DNA of 64,000 nucleotides, from assembly GCF_004766055.1 (NCBI RefSeq), contig NZ_SPQR01000005.1, positions 1 through 64,000 of the forward strand, read 5' to 3'. Positions 9,072 to 16,501 of the stretch are shown here, piece by piece (positions within the stretch are counted from its first letter, which is position 1; every line of letters starts with the position of its first letter). The DNA is from Desulfosporosinus sp. Sb-LF (lineage in GTDB: Bacteria; Bacillota; Desulfitobacteriia; Desulfitobacteriales; Desulfitobacteriaceae). The position numbers and the translations under genes are program-made. A model generated the notes under the pieces. That model saw only the letters and a list, made by a program, of their open reading frames with translations. It was not told the origin of the DNA and did not search any database.

Positions 9072-10208
9072 ATGACTTTAACAGATATTGCCATCCAAAA
9101 CTTGCGCCGGCGTAAAGGGAAAACCATCTTTTTACTGCTTACTTTTATATTAGTAGTCGGTATAACCGTCTCGCTGAATACATTGGCTAAAAGTATGCGA
9201 GACGATTTACAAAAAAGTTTAACTCAATATGGTGCTAACGTCGTAATTACTCCTAAGTCTGAACATTTTACACTCAGCTACGGCGGTCTTTCCGTTTCAG
9301 GAGTAAATTACGAAATCAAACGTCTAAACTATGACGTTTTAACTAAACTTAAAACTAGCCAAGATCTTGCGATCAGCGGGATTGCCCCAAAAATTATCGG
9401 TTCTGTCGCGGGGATTAATAAGCGTTATCTTATCATCGGAGTGGACTTTCCCAGTGAACTAAAAATGAAACCGTGGTGGCATATTAACGGACAACAGCCA
9501 GGTAACCAAGAAGTTATTATCGGTTCGGACCTTGCCCGCAAAGAAAATCTAGTGATTGGGAGTACTCTGGAACTCAACCACCATAACTATCCAGTTGTCG
9601 GGGTAATGCAGGCAACAGGCGGCTCAGAAGACAATGGAGTTTTTACGAATTTTAAGACTTCTAGCATCATCACCGGAATAGACTCTTGGTCCATGATCGA
9701 ACTCAATACCGCTCAACCGGATAATACAGCGGCCCGTTTAAGTCAACTCTTACCGGAAGCCAAGGTCGCCGAAATATCCCAACTGGTTCAGGGGACCAAA
9801 GAAAGTGTTGACCGCTTTTCAAATTTCTCCTTTATAGCTTCCACTTTATTAGGAGTTATTGGTGTTTTGATTGTCTTAGTTACGACGACAGGTAACATCA
9901 ATGATCGTATTGCGGAAATTGGGATCTTTCGAGCCATCGGTTTTCGCCGTCGCCATATCCTTTCCATTCTAATCAGGGAAATTTCCTTAATTAGTCTATC
10001 CGGAGGGGTTCTCGGATATCTTTTAGGTGAACTCACCCCGACTCTACTCGGTCCAATTGCTTTCCACAAAACCGTTACTTTCCAATTTCATCCCTTGATG
10101 GCCTTGACTGCTATAAGCACTTCTGTCTTAATAGGTATTATCTCTATTGTTTTTTCGGGAAAGCGAGCCGTTGAGTTAGATCCTTTAGCGGCACTTTCCT
10201 ATATCTAA
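9072..10208 (+). CDS. FtsX/MacB-type permease 2
   Basis: 378 residues, homologous to the upstream permease from the first line (TDIAIQNLRRRKGKT) to the last (DPLAALSYI). It has the same one-plus-three helix plan and the conserved DRIAEIGIFRAIGFRRRHI segment. It lacks the CYTC motif of the first. The two probably form a heterodimer with the ATPase at 7096. Start ATG at 9072 follows ATAGGAGGAAAC. The 116-base gap before it contains no obvious terminator. Confidence 0.8.
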   Translation: MTLTDIAIQNLRRRKGKTIFLLLTFILVVGITVSLNTLAKSMRDDLQKSLTQYGANVVITPKSEHFTLSYGGLSVSGVNYEIKRLNYDVLTKLKTSQDLAISGIAPKIIGSVAGINKRYLIIGVDFPSELKMKPWWHINGQQPGNQEVIIGSDLARKENLVIGSTLELNHHNYPVVGVMQATGGSEDNGVFTNFKTSSIITGIDSWSMIELNTAQPDNTAARLSQLLPEAKVAEISQLVQGTKESVDRFSNFSFIASTLLGVIGVLIVLVTTTGNINDRIAEIGIFRAIGFRRRHILSILIREISLISLSGGVLGYLLGELTPTLLGPIAFHKTVTFQFHPLMALTAISTSVLIGIISIVFSGKRAVELDPLAALSYI

Positions 10209-10258
10209 AAAGTTGATCTTATGAGATCTAAATATGTGCCCAAATGAGGAGGATTTCT

Positions 10259-11071
10259 ATGCAAGGGCAACGCCTCCGGACCATCGTTGGTACAGTGGGC
10301 GTGATTGCAGCCGTTGTGGCGTGTGTTTTGTTTGTTTCTCGGTATGCGTCCGAAATCAACACAGGCATCCACCCGACTCTTTGGCTGGCTTTCAGCGCTG
10401 GGCTGCTTTCTTTTGTTTCCCCGTGTTGTCTGCCACTGTATCCCTCGTATATTTCCTATATTTCCGGAATGACTTTTTCAGGGAACGAAAAACACGTCTT
10501 GACTCACCGATTAAAGGCGTTGACCCACACGCTTTTCTTCGTGATCGGATTTTCGATTGTCTTTTTAGCGCTAGGGTTGTCTGCGACCGTGCTCGGGCAG
10601 GTTTTTATCACCCATCGAACTCTAATACGAATTATCGGAGGCGGCATTGTCATTCTCATGGGGCTGTCCCTGAGCGGATTGCTAAACCCCCAGTGGCTGA
10701 TGATGGAGAAGAAGTGGGAATACCGCCAAACGAGAGTGGGCTATGGCGGTTCCGTTTTAGTTGGCATTAGTTTCGCTGCCGGATGGACGCCGTGTATAGG
10801 GCCCATACTGGCTTCGGTTTTGGTCATGAGCGCCAACCAGCCCTCCGCAGGGTTAGCTTTGATTCTGGCCTACATCACCGGGTTTTCTATTCCTTTCTTT
10901 GTTTTGGCGTTCACGCTGAGCTCAGTACGGAAATTAGTTCCCTACGGGGCATTGCTTTCCAAGATCGGCGGTTATCTGATGATTGGGTTAGGAATATTGT
11001 TGATAACTAATCTGATGACCACAATCACCGTTGGGTTGATTCGTTTGTACGGAGGGTTTACTGGCTTTTAA
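10259..11071 (+). CDS. ccdA: CcdA-type thiol-disulfide membrane transporter
   Basis: 270 residues, about six to seven helices. It has the paired membrane Cys sites of CcdA/DsbD-beta: SFVSPCCLPLYPSYIS in the second helix and AAGWTPCIGPILAS later. It carries electrons from cytoplasmic thioredoxin to an outside thioredoxin-like protein, here presumably the TlpA-like product of the next gene. The start chosen is the ATG at 10259. An upstream ATG at 10244 overlaps the GAGGAGGA ribosome site and is therefore not used. The doubled Cys (PCCLP) is a variation seen in some CcdA proteins. Confidence 0.85.
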   Translation: MQGQRLRTIVGTVGVIAAVVACVLFVSRYASEINTGIHPTLWLAFSAGLLSFVSPCCLPLYPSYISYISGMTFSGNEKHVLTHRLKALTHTLFFVIGFSIVFLALGLSATVLGQVFITHRTLIRIIGGGIVILMGLSLSGLLNPQWLMMEKKWEYRQTRVGYGGSVLVGISFAAGWTPCIGPILASVLVMSANQPSAGLALILAYITGFSIPFFVLAFTLSSVRKLVPYGALLSKIGGYLMIGLGILLITNLMTTITVGLIRLYGGFTGF

Positions 11072-11098
11072 GAATTCATGAGAGTAGAGGAGAAATAT

Positions 11099-11632
11099 AT
11101 GTCCAAACGAATAGTTTTGGTCGTCCTTGGGATTGTTTTCGTAGCACTTTTTGCCACTTTAGAGCTAAAGAGTAGTCTTCCACCATCAGCAAACCAAGCA
11201 ACAGGACCACAGATTGGATTAACAGCACCAGATTTTACCCTCAAAGATCTCAATGGCAATACCGTCAAATTGAGCAACTTTCGAGGCAAACCCGTTTACC
11301 TTAATTTTTGGGCTAGCTGGTGTCCACCGTGTAAAGCCGAAATTCCAGAGATTCAAAACTTCTACCAGATAAATAAGGCTAATGTTACAGTCCTAGCGGT
11401 GAATATAACGTTTAACGACAAAGTCTCAGACGTAGTTAACTTATTGAAATCAAGTAATGCCAATTTTCCGGTACTCTTAGACACGAACGCTAATGCTTCT
11501 GTAGCAGATGCTTACCAGGTGTACGGAATACCAGCAAGCTTTTTTATCGACAAGAACGGAATCATTAGGGCAACCCATGTGGGTGGAATGACGTTAGCTA
11601 CGCTCCAAGAAGCATTGAATAAGGCTCAATAA
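11099..11632 (+). CDS. TlpA/ResA-type membrane-anchored thioredoxin
   Basis: 177 residues: N-terminal anchor (about 4-21), then a TlpA-like AhpC/TSA fold with APDFTLKDLNGN, the active site WASWCPPCKAEIPE, and the cis-Pro region YGIPASFFID. It acts outside the membrane as a disulfide reductase and probably receives electrons from CcdA, 27 bases upstream. Start is ATG at 11099 with AGAGGAGA upstream; an earlier ATG at 11078 lacks a site. Thioredoxin-like proteins also end the Fet/P19 clusters (FetE/F, Cj1664/1665). Confidence 0.85.
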   Translation: MSKRIVLVVLGIVFVALFATLELKSSLPPSANQATGPQIGLTAPDFTLKDLNGNTVKLSNFRGKPVYLNFWASWCPPCKAEIPEIQNFYQINKANVTVLAVNITFNDKVSDVVNLLKSSNANFPVLLDTNANASVADAYQVYGIPASFFIDKNGIIRATHVGGMTLATLQEALNKAQ

Positions 11633-11669
11633 TTTTATCAACTTGGACTCTTTTCTAAAGGAGCATAAG

Positions 11670-12075
11670 ATGACTTTATTTAGTCAATGGTACGCTTTCC
11701 TCGGACAAGCAAATAACTTATTAAATCCTTATTTGTCAGGTCTGTCACGGCAGCTCCACATTCCGGTATTATCGGCTCTACTTTGAGATTACTTGGCTCC
11801 ACCTCTCCATGTCAACTATCCACAAACTTTAGTGCTTTAGGTTAGTTCACCCCAAAAATCGCCAAAAGAAAGAGTGTTTATCAGCAGCCTTTTCATTTAC
11901 GCTAGGTAAAATAATTGTTTACACGTTAATAGGTTCACTGACGATCTTGTTGGGAATTAGGCTTAACCAGGAAGTGATTCCTATTGTACAGGTGGTCAGA
12001 AAGGCCCTTAGCCCATTGATGTTAATCGTGGGTCAATATTTACTTGGATTGTTTAAGACAAAGTTATCGCTGTAG
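11670..12075 (+). pseudogene. Decayed second CcdA/SafE-like membrane gene
   Basis: An ATG at 11670 with AAAGGAG upstream opens a 38-codon frame ending QLHIPVLSALL, then TGA at 11784. Right after, in another frame, LLGSTSPCQLSTNFSALG continues the family sequence (SPCQL membrane Cys motif) to a TAG. From about 11895 a further frame gives FTLGKIIVYTLIGSL and IPIVQVVRKALSPLM, then YLLGLFKTKLSL and a stop at 12075. Together these are the first half of a CcdA/TauE-SafE-type redox membrane protein broken by frameshifts and a stop, with the second half lost. Confidence 0.7.
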
Positions 12076-12182
12076 TGCCAATACCCCAAGTAATAAGACA
12101 CCGTAGTTCTTCCTTCGTCCTTGAATTAAGATGATCCATCCTAGGTTTGATGGACGGGAAGGTTAGAAACACGATAGTCAAT

Positions 12183-12249
12183 TGGTTATCTATATCAAAG
12201 AAGAGAGAAGTCGTAATGGGGCTTCTCTCTTCTTTGATATAGATAACCA
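12183..12249. repeat. 28-bp perfect inverted repeat
   Basis: 12183-12210 and 12222-12249 are exact reverse complements around an 11-base loop, beginning TGGTTATCTATATC. There is no T run after either arm, so it is not an ordinary terminator. It lies in the decayed stretch just after the CcdA-like remnant. Confidence 0.75.
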
Positions 12250-12508
12250 CCTTGCCAAAATTATAGCTTTAATATACTTGTTCTGCTTACGATTAGCCAC
12301 TTTATCTTCCCATATCATTGATCATACTCAATAACTTTCATTCTAAGGATCTCAATAAGAGTACTACAGCATTATGAATTTACCTTGAAGTTGAGATGCG
12401 TGCTGGTTCGTGATTTTGGCTTAAACCCTAACTTAAAAAAGTAGGACAGGTGCCCATTGAAAGCCTACGCTAGCCTCATCTCTTTTTACTAGCCCCGTTA
12501 CCGTAATA
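12250..12508. other. No gene seen
   Basis: No frame with a ribosome site or family likeness. It sits between two recognisable remnants and is probably eroded sequence of the duplicated block. Confidence 0.4.
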
Positions 12509-12556
12509 GAGTTTATCGTCAAACTTCCTAAAAACATAAAAGTGGCTGAGGATTAA
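12509..12556 (+). pseudogene. 3' tail of a second histidine kinase gene
   Basis: The last 15 codons read EFIVKLPKNIKVAED then TAA, almost the same as the end of the intact kinase at 16502-17905 (EFIVKLPKDLKVAED). The overlapping terminator is shared too. Nothing upstream resembles the rest of the gene, so only the tail of a former copy survives. Confidence 0.75.
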
Positions 12557-12572
12557 ATCCTCAACCACTTTT
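12538..12572 (+). terminator. Terminator of the lost kinase copy
   Basis: AAAAGTGGCTGAGGAT and ATCCTCAACCACTTTT pair around TAA, the former stop codon. The same hairpin with one base difference ends the intact kinase gene at 17887-17921. Confidence 0.7.
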
Positions 12573-12861
12573 ACTTATTTGTCTAAACCCATGTCCCAAA
12601 ATTCGTCCTCGTCGTGTCTCGCCCTTAAACCCCGTCAGGTCTAGGATGCTAGAAGGAGAAGTCCTTCTATTTTAAAACGTACCACTATAGATGTAGGAAG
12701 TTTATCTAGGTACGTACTGGGCTAGGGTGCTCCAGCTTACTTATTTTTCGTATCCGACAAGAATTGAGTACATCAACTAGTCAGACCGAACGATATTAAT
12801 AGAAATCACTACCCCATGATGATCGATACTACTATAATATAATACCCTTCAGGAACCCTTC
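12573..12861. other. No gene seen
   Basis: Decayed or non-coding sequence between the kinase remnant and the repeat-containing promoter. A small hairpin (AGAAGGA...TCCTTCT) lies near 12650-12668. Nothing else is recognisable. Confidence 0.4.
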
Positions 12862-12915
12862 TTCATAAGAAATTCACAACTTTTTCATTAGTTAATCGTA
12901 TCAGAGAGTTACACT
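12862..12915 (+). promoter_or_regulatory. Direct-repeat promoter, copy C
   Basis: TTCATAAGAAATTCACAACT (12862-12881) continues as TTCATTAG. This gives heptamers TTCATAA, TTCACAA and TTCATTA exactly 11 bases apart. TACACT follows at 12910-12915, 48 bases from the first repeat. The same layout recurs at 19814-19761 and 22688-22635 on the minus strand. Repeats with one-turn spacing abutting a -10 without a good -35 are typical of OmpR-family activated promoters. No intact gene follows; a GAGGAGGAA sequence near 12961 may be the ribosome site of a lost one. Confidence 0.6.
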
Positions 12916-13274
12916 AACGACATGGGACAACCAATGAGACAAAGATATAAATCAATTCATGAGGAGGAATTAAACGTAAATATATAAAAAATTAATATGT
13001 GGTATAAGGCACAACACAGACCCACATATAATCGCAATTTCTTGCAATTATGTAAAGAGCTCATTCGCTTAGTCGTCGTTTGTTTGAAGAAAATGCCGTT
13101 AAATACTGATCAGACTCGAATCCAAAGCTAAGAATTATATTTTCCTAAGTGTAATAAAACTGGGGGGCATATAAATTGCATCTAAGAATATTCGACAATA
13201 TTTTTAGATGCGGACGTTCAGACAATGATCGAACTAACGGCAATTGAGCATCTGTTTCCACATCATAGCTAGCT
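12916..13274. other. No intact gene; hairpin at 13178-13211
   Basis: The promoter-like copy C reads into this stretch. GAGGAGGAATT near 12961 is followed by an AT-rich run without a start codon in position. A 15-bp inverted repeat with one mismatch (13178-13192 with 13197-13211, loop CGAC) follows. I see no protein frame. Confidence 0.4.
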
Positions 13275-13355
13275 TCACTTAATGCCCGTTTTAAACCCAG
13301 CGTATATTCGCTTCATCATCTGCAATTAACCCCCTTCGTACACCTACCCTCTTCA
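13275..13355 (-). pseudogene. Remnant of the ntrC-like gene head
   Basis: On the minus strand this reads GVRRGLIADDEANIRWV then a stop, matching the first codons of the intact activator ([18 protein letters not shown]). The match continues at DNA level for about 80 bases. It faces away from the second sigma-54 promoter exactly as the intact gene faces away from the first, so the activator head was duplicated together with the promoter. Confidence 0.75.
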
Positions 13356-13558
13356 ACTGTAGAATTTCCTACACCATAGTGTTGGAAATCCCACAGCTTT
13401 AAACTAAAATCCTACTAAATTCGTCCATAAACGATTGGTATTATTAAAAACTTATGTAAGCTGGAATTTTAAATAAAGGACTTTTGAGAGCCTAGCACCG
13501 CAATTTAACGCGGTTAGTCATCAAATAAATCCTGAAGATTTGAGACTCATTATAAACT

Positions 13559-13574
13559 TGGCATGGACTTTGCA
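13559..13574 (+). promoter_or_regulatory. sigma-54 promoter (-24/-12) of second ytkA-like operon
   Basis: TGGCA, six bases, then TTGCA, in the sequence CTTGGCATGGACTTTGCATA. Spacing and core match the promoter at 4127-4142. It lies 42 bases before the ATG at 13616. The only sigma-54 activator gene in the window is at 2462-3829. Confidence 0.8.
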
Positions 13575-13615
13575 TATATTCTTATTCAGAATAGAATTTC
13601 AAGGAGTGTTCTTTT

Positions 13616-14245
13616 ATGAAAAAGAAATTATCACTTATGGTTTTAACCCTAATCTCTATATTAATATTTAACCTTCCTGTGTTAGCTGATTCGAAATCGG
13701 CCTCATCCAATAACATGCCGGGCATGAACATGTCTGACACCCCTTCTTCTACTTCTGAACAAGGTGATAAGCCTATGGATACTACCGATAGCAAGTTCCA
13801 AGTAGATGTAAAATCTACTCCTGAGAACCCTGCCCTGAATCAACCCGTCAGCCTCATGATTACCGTGAAAAACAAGGCAACTGGACAACCTGTCCTCGAT
13901 GCATCCGTGAATGTGGATATGATGCTCATGGACGGTAATAAGAACAGTAGCATGCCTGGGATGAGCATGTCCTCAGACACTTCTATTCAAGGACAAGCTA
14001 AACTCGACAATATGGAACCAGGAATGTACACGGTTACCCTTACACCCACGAAACAAGGGAATTGGACCCAGGACATTCATATCAGTTCTCCAACTCTTGG
14101 GAAAACAACCGTGACTGTACCGCTTAATGTCTCTCAGTCCGGCCCAAACTGGATTCTCATTGGTAGTGTTGGCGGATTGGTAGTACTGGCCGGAATTTTT
14201 GCCCAAATCCTCAAACGTAAGCAAAGTCGTACAAAGGAGGCTTAA
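13616..14245 (+). CDS. YtkA-like, Met-rich membrane-anchored protein (copy 2)
   Basis: 209 residues with a signal segment and an N-terminal Met motif (NNMPGMNMSD) in the mature chain. The YtkA-type beta domain (VDVKSTPENPALNQPV and VKNKATGQPVLDASV) carries an inserted second Met motif (SMPGMSMSSD). A C-terminal membrane helix ends KRKQSRTKEA. Start ATG at 13616 follows AAGGAG by nine bases. It is clearly paralogous to 4183-4770, but the Met motifs differ in number and position, so they have diverged while the pattern was kept. It ends two bases before the polyferredoxin gene. Confidence 0.75.
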   Translation: MKKKLSLMVLTLISILIFNLPVLADSKSASSNNMPGMNMSDTPSSTSEQGDKPMDTTDSKFQVDVKSTPENPALNQPVSLMITVKNKATGQPVLDASVNVDMMLMDGNKNSSMPGMSMSSDTSIQGQAKLDNMEPGMYTVTLTPTKQGNWTQDIHISSPTLGKTTVTVPLNVSQSGPNWILIGSVGGLVVLAGIFAQILKRKQSRTKEA

Positions 14246-14247
14246 TT

Positions 14248-15615
14248 ATGAATCAATCAGTAAAGGCTAAGTCCCTGCAAAATAGGAATCTTCTTAAGAT
14301 TAAACCCCTCAAATGGTTTTTGCAAAGTTCCCTTTATCCGCGAATTTTCCAATGGGCTGCCGTGCTTGTTTTCGCGGTTATCATGGTCGAAACTCTTGCT
14401 GGACCCACGAGTGCCCACGATAATTTTGGTACTGCCGCCACTTGGGTTCTTTGGTGGCCACTCTTGCCTCTCTTCTTCTTTCTGTTTGGACGGTTCTGGT
14501 GTGCCGTCTGCCCCTTTGCCTGGGTGAGTGATTTAACACAGAAGTTTTTTGGGGCTAAACGCAAAGTCCCAAATTTTCTAAGGAAATATGGGCTTTGGAT
14601 TATTGATATCGCCTTTATTTTCATCACCTGGTCTGACCACGTCTGGGGTATCGTTGAATCTCCAAGAGGGTCAGGCACCCTCTTGCTACTCATCTTAGGC
14701 GGTGTCATGGTTACCGCAATGCTCTTTGAACGTCGTACCTGGTGCCGTTATTTATGTTTCCTCGGTAGTTTGTCCGGTAACTATTCCCGAGCCGGTATGC
14801 TAGAGCTTCGTGCAGACAAAGACACTTGCAAAACTTGTACAACGAGAGATTGCTTCAAGGGCAATACAAAAACACCAGGCTGCCCTATGTTTGAATTCCC
14901 GATGGCTATGGAAACCAATGCCAACTGTAATCTTTGTGGCAACTGCATTAAAAGCTGTCCCCATGATTCTATCCGACTAACTCCTCGTAAACCCACCAGT
15001 GAATTTTGGTCTATGACTAGGGCACATTTCGAAGAATCTTTCTTAGCGATTGTCATTGTTGGAATTGTGTTTGTCCAAAATATTACGATGTTAGACTTTT
15101 ACCCGTCCTTTCTCGTATGGGTAGAAAGAACATTGGGGATTGCTAATCAAGATATTGCTTTTACAATTCTCTTTATTTTTGCTATGACTACTCCGGTATT
15201 ACTACTTTTTGCAGCGACTGCAATTTCCAGGCGTTTCACCGGTGAGACTTTACGTAATGCCTTTGCACGTTTTGGTTATGCCGTCATTCCACTTGACCTC
15301 GCTTCCCACATGGCCCACAACTTGTTCCATCTTCTCGCCGAAGGAAAATCAATCTACTACACGTTTATGGGGCTATTTGGAACGCATCTCGAGGGACCTA
15401 CCAACTTCATTTCTGATCCGACCATTCAAATCATGCAGTACTTCTTGGTTATTGCCGGAACTCTCGGTTCACTTTACACGGCCTACAGAATTGCTAAAAA
15501 GAACTATGGAGTGGGCAAGGCCCTATCCGTCTCTATGCCATATTTAGTAGTTATCTTGCTCTTCGGCATCTTGAACTTTCTTACCTTTACTGTAAGAATG
15601 GGAATGAGAATGTAA
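14248..15615 (+). CDS. Membrane polyferredoxin, FtrD/NapH/CcoG-like (copy 2)
   Basis: 455 residues, the close twin of 4791-6143. The same Cys sets are kept: CAVCPFAW (one residue changed from CGICPFAW), WCRYLCF, CKTCTTRDCFKGN...GCP and CNLCGNCIKSCP. Differences concentrate in the first 20 residues and are otherwise scattered, while the DNA differs at many third positions. Selection has therefore kept both proteins functional rather than the copies being brand new. It is co-transcribed with the YtkA-like gene from the sigma-54 promoter and followed by a hairpin. Confidence 0.8.
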   Translation: MNQSVKAKSLQNRNLLKIKPLKWFLQSSLYPRIFQWAAVLVFAVIMVETLAGPTSAHDNFGTAATWVLWWPLLPLFFFLFGRFWCAVCPFAWVSDLTQKFFGAKRKVPNFLRKYGLWIIDIAFIFITWSDHVWGIVESPRGSGTLLLLILGGVMVTAMLFERRTWCRYLCFLGSLSGNYSRAGMLELRADKDTCKTCTTRDCFKGNTKTPGCPMFEFPMAMETNANCNLCGNCIKSCPHDSIRLTPRKPTSEFWSMTRAHFEESFLAIVIVGIVFVQNITMLDFYPSFLVWVERTLGIANQDIAFTILFIFAMTTPVLLLFAATAISRRFTGETLRNAFARFGYAVIPLDLASHMAHNLFHLLAEGKSIYYTFMGLFGTHLEGPTNFISDPTIQIMQYFLVIAGTLGSLYTAYRIAKKNYGVGKALSVSMPYLVVILLFGILNFLTFTVRMGMRM

Positions 15616-15640
15616 CTTAATATTTTCAGTGTTGACGCGT

Positions 15641-15668
15641 AAACGCACTCGCGAAATCGAGTGCGTTT
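15641..15668 (+). terminator. Hairpin after second polyferredoxin gene
   Basis: AAACGCACTCG and CGAGTGCGTTT pair around CGAAAT-type loop bases. It sits 25 bases after the stop codon and closely resembles the hairpin at 6917-6943. Confidence 0.6.
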
Positions 15669-15807
15669 ACGCTATCATTTCCCTGTATAACTCTTGTCAT
15701 GCTGTTATAATGACTTATGTACTCATTACTTATGAACTTGCACATGGGTTACTTTAATTATACTCCTTGGAACGTACATAATAAAATTTGGAAGGAGTTT
15801 ATCCATT

Positions 15808-16500
15808 ATGCGAATTTTACTCGTTGATGACGAAAAAAAGATTACAACCGTACTCAAAGCCTACCTTCAACAAGAAGGGTTTCATGTCAGCACGGCTATT
15901 AACGGTCTTGTCGCTCTAACCATGTTTAAAGAAAACCCATTTGACCTGCTCATCTTGGATTTAATGCTCCCTGGAATATCCGGGACCGAAATTTGCCGTG
16001 AAATTCGAAAAATATCCTCCGTACCCATCATCATGCTCACCGCTAAAGTCGAGGAGGAGGATCGCATTAATGGATTGAGTATTGGTGCGGATGATTACAT
16101 TACGAAACCTTTTAGTCCTCGTGAAGTGGTCGCCCGTGTCCGGGCTGTTTTACGCCGAACTAGTATTGAAACTGCACCGCTGGCAGACGTGATCTCCTAC
16201 GATAACGGTCTTACCATCGATAATATACAACACGAGATCCGGCTTCATGATCAAGAGATCTCTTTAACCCCAACAGAGTTTAAGGTCCTTGGAGCTTTGG
16301 CGAAACACCCTGGACGAGTGTACTCACGGGGGCAGCTGGTTGAGATCGTTCAGGGATATGACTTTGACGGAGATGACCGCGTGATCGATGCTCATATTAA
16401 GAAGATCCGCCAAAAAATCGAAGCCATCCCTAGCGATCCACAAATTATTATGACCGTTTATGGCGTTGGCTACAAATTCAATGCAAGTGCAGGGGGCTGA
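15808..16500 (+). CDS. OmpR-family response regulator
   Basis: 230 residues. The receiver has DDEKK near the start, phosphoacceptor Asp in LLILDLMLPG (about 51), Thr in MLTAK and Lys in ITKPFSP. The C-terminal winged helix has LTPTEFKVLGAL and DDRVIDAHIKKIRQKI with VYGVGYKF. It is an activator or repressor phosphorylated by the kinase encoded right after it (one base between stop and next ATG). It is the natural candidate to bind the 11-bp direct repeats found at three places within 10 kb. Start ATG at 15808 follows GGAAGGAG. Confidence 0.9.
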   Translation: MRILLVDDEKKITTVLKAYLQQEGFHVSTAINGLVALTMFKENPFDLLILDLMLPGISGTEICREIRKISSVPIIMLTAKVEEEDRINGLSIGADDYITKPFSPREVVARVRAVLRRTSIETAPLADVISYDNGLTIDNIQHEIRLHDQEISLTPTEFKVLGALAKHPGRVYSRGQLVEIVQGYDFDGDDRVIDAHIKKIRQKIEAIPSDPQIIMTVYGVGYKFNASAGG

Positions 16501-16501
16501 G

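Noticed and set aside
10244-10258. Upstream ATG for ccdA
   Set aside because: This ATG overlaps the GAGGAGGA ribosome site itself; the ATG at 10259 has correct spacing.
10234-10770. 178-codon frame over ccdA
   Set aside because: It is in another frame of the clearly coding ccdA gene and has no protein-like motifs.
14334-14708. Antisense 124-codon frame in the polyferredoxin gene
   Set aside because: Shadow of a strongly coding gene; the same shadow appears in the paralogue at 4877-5155 because the coding strand is conserved.
15690-15765. A fourth direct-repeat promoter before the OmpR-type gene
   Set aside because: CTTATGAAC and a TATACT are present, but the second heptamer and the 48-base geometry are missing, so I do not claim autoregulation.
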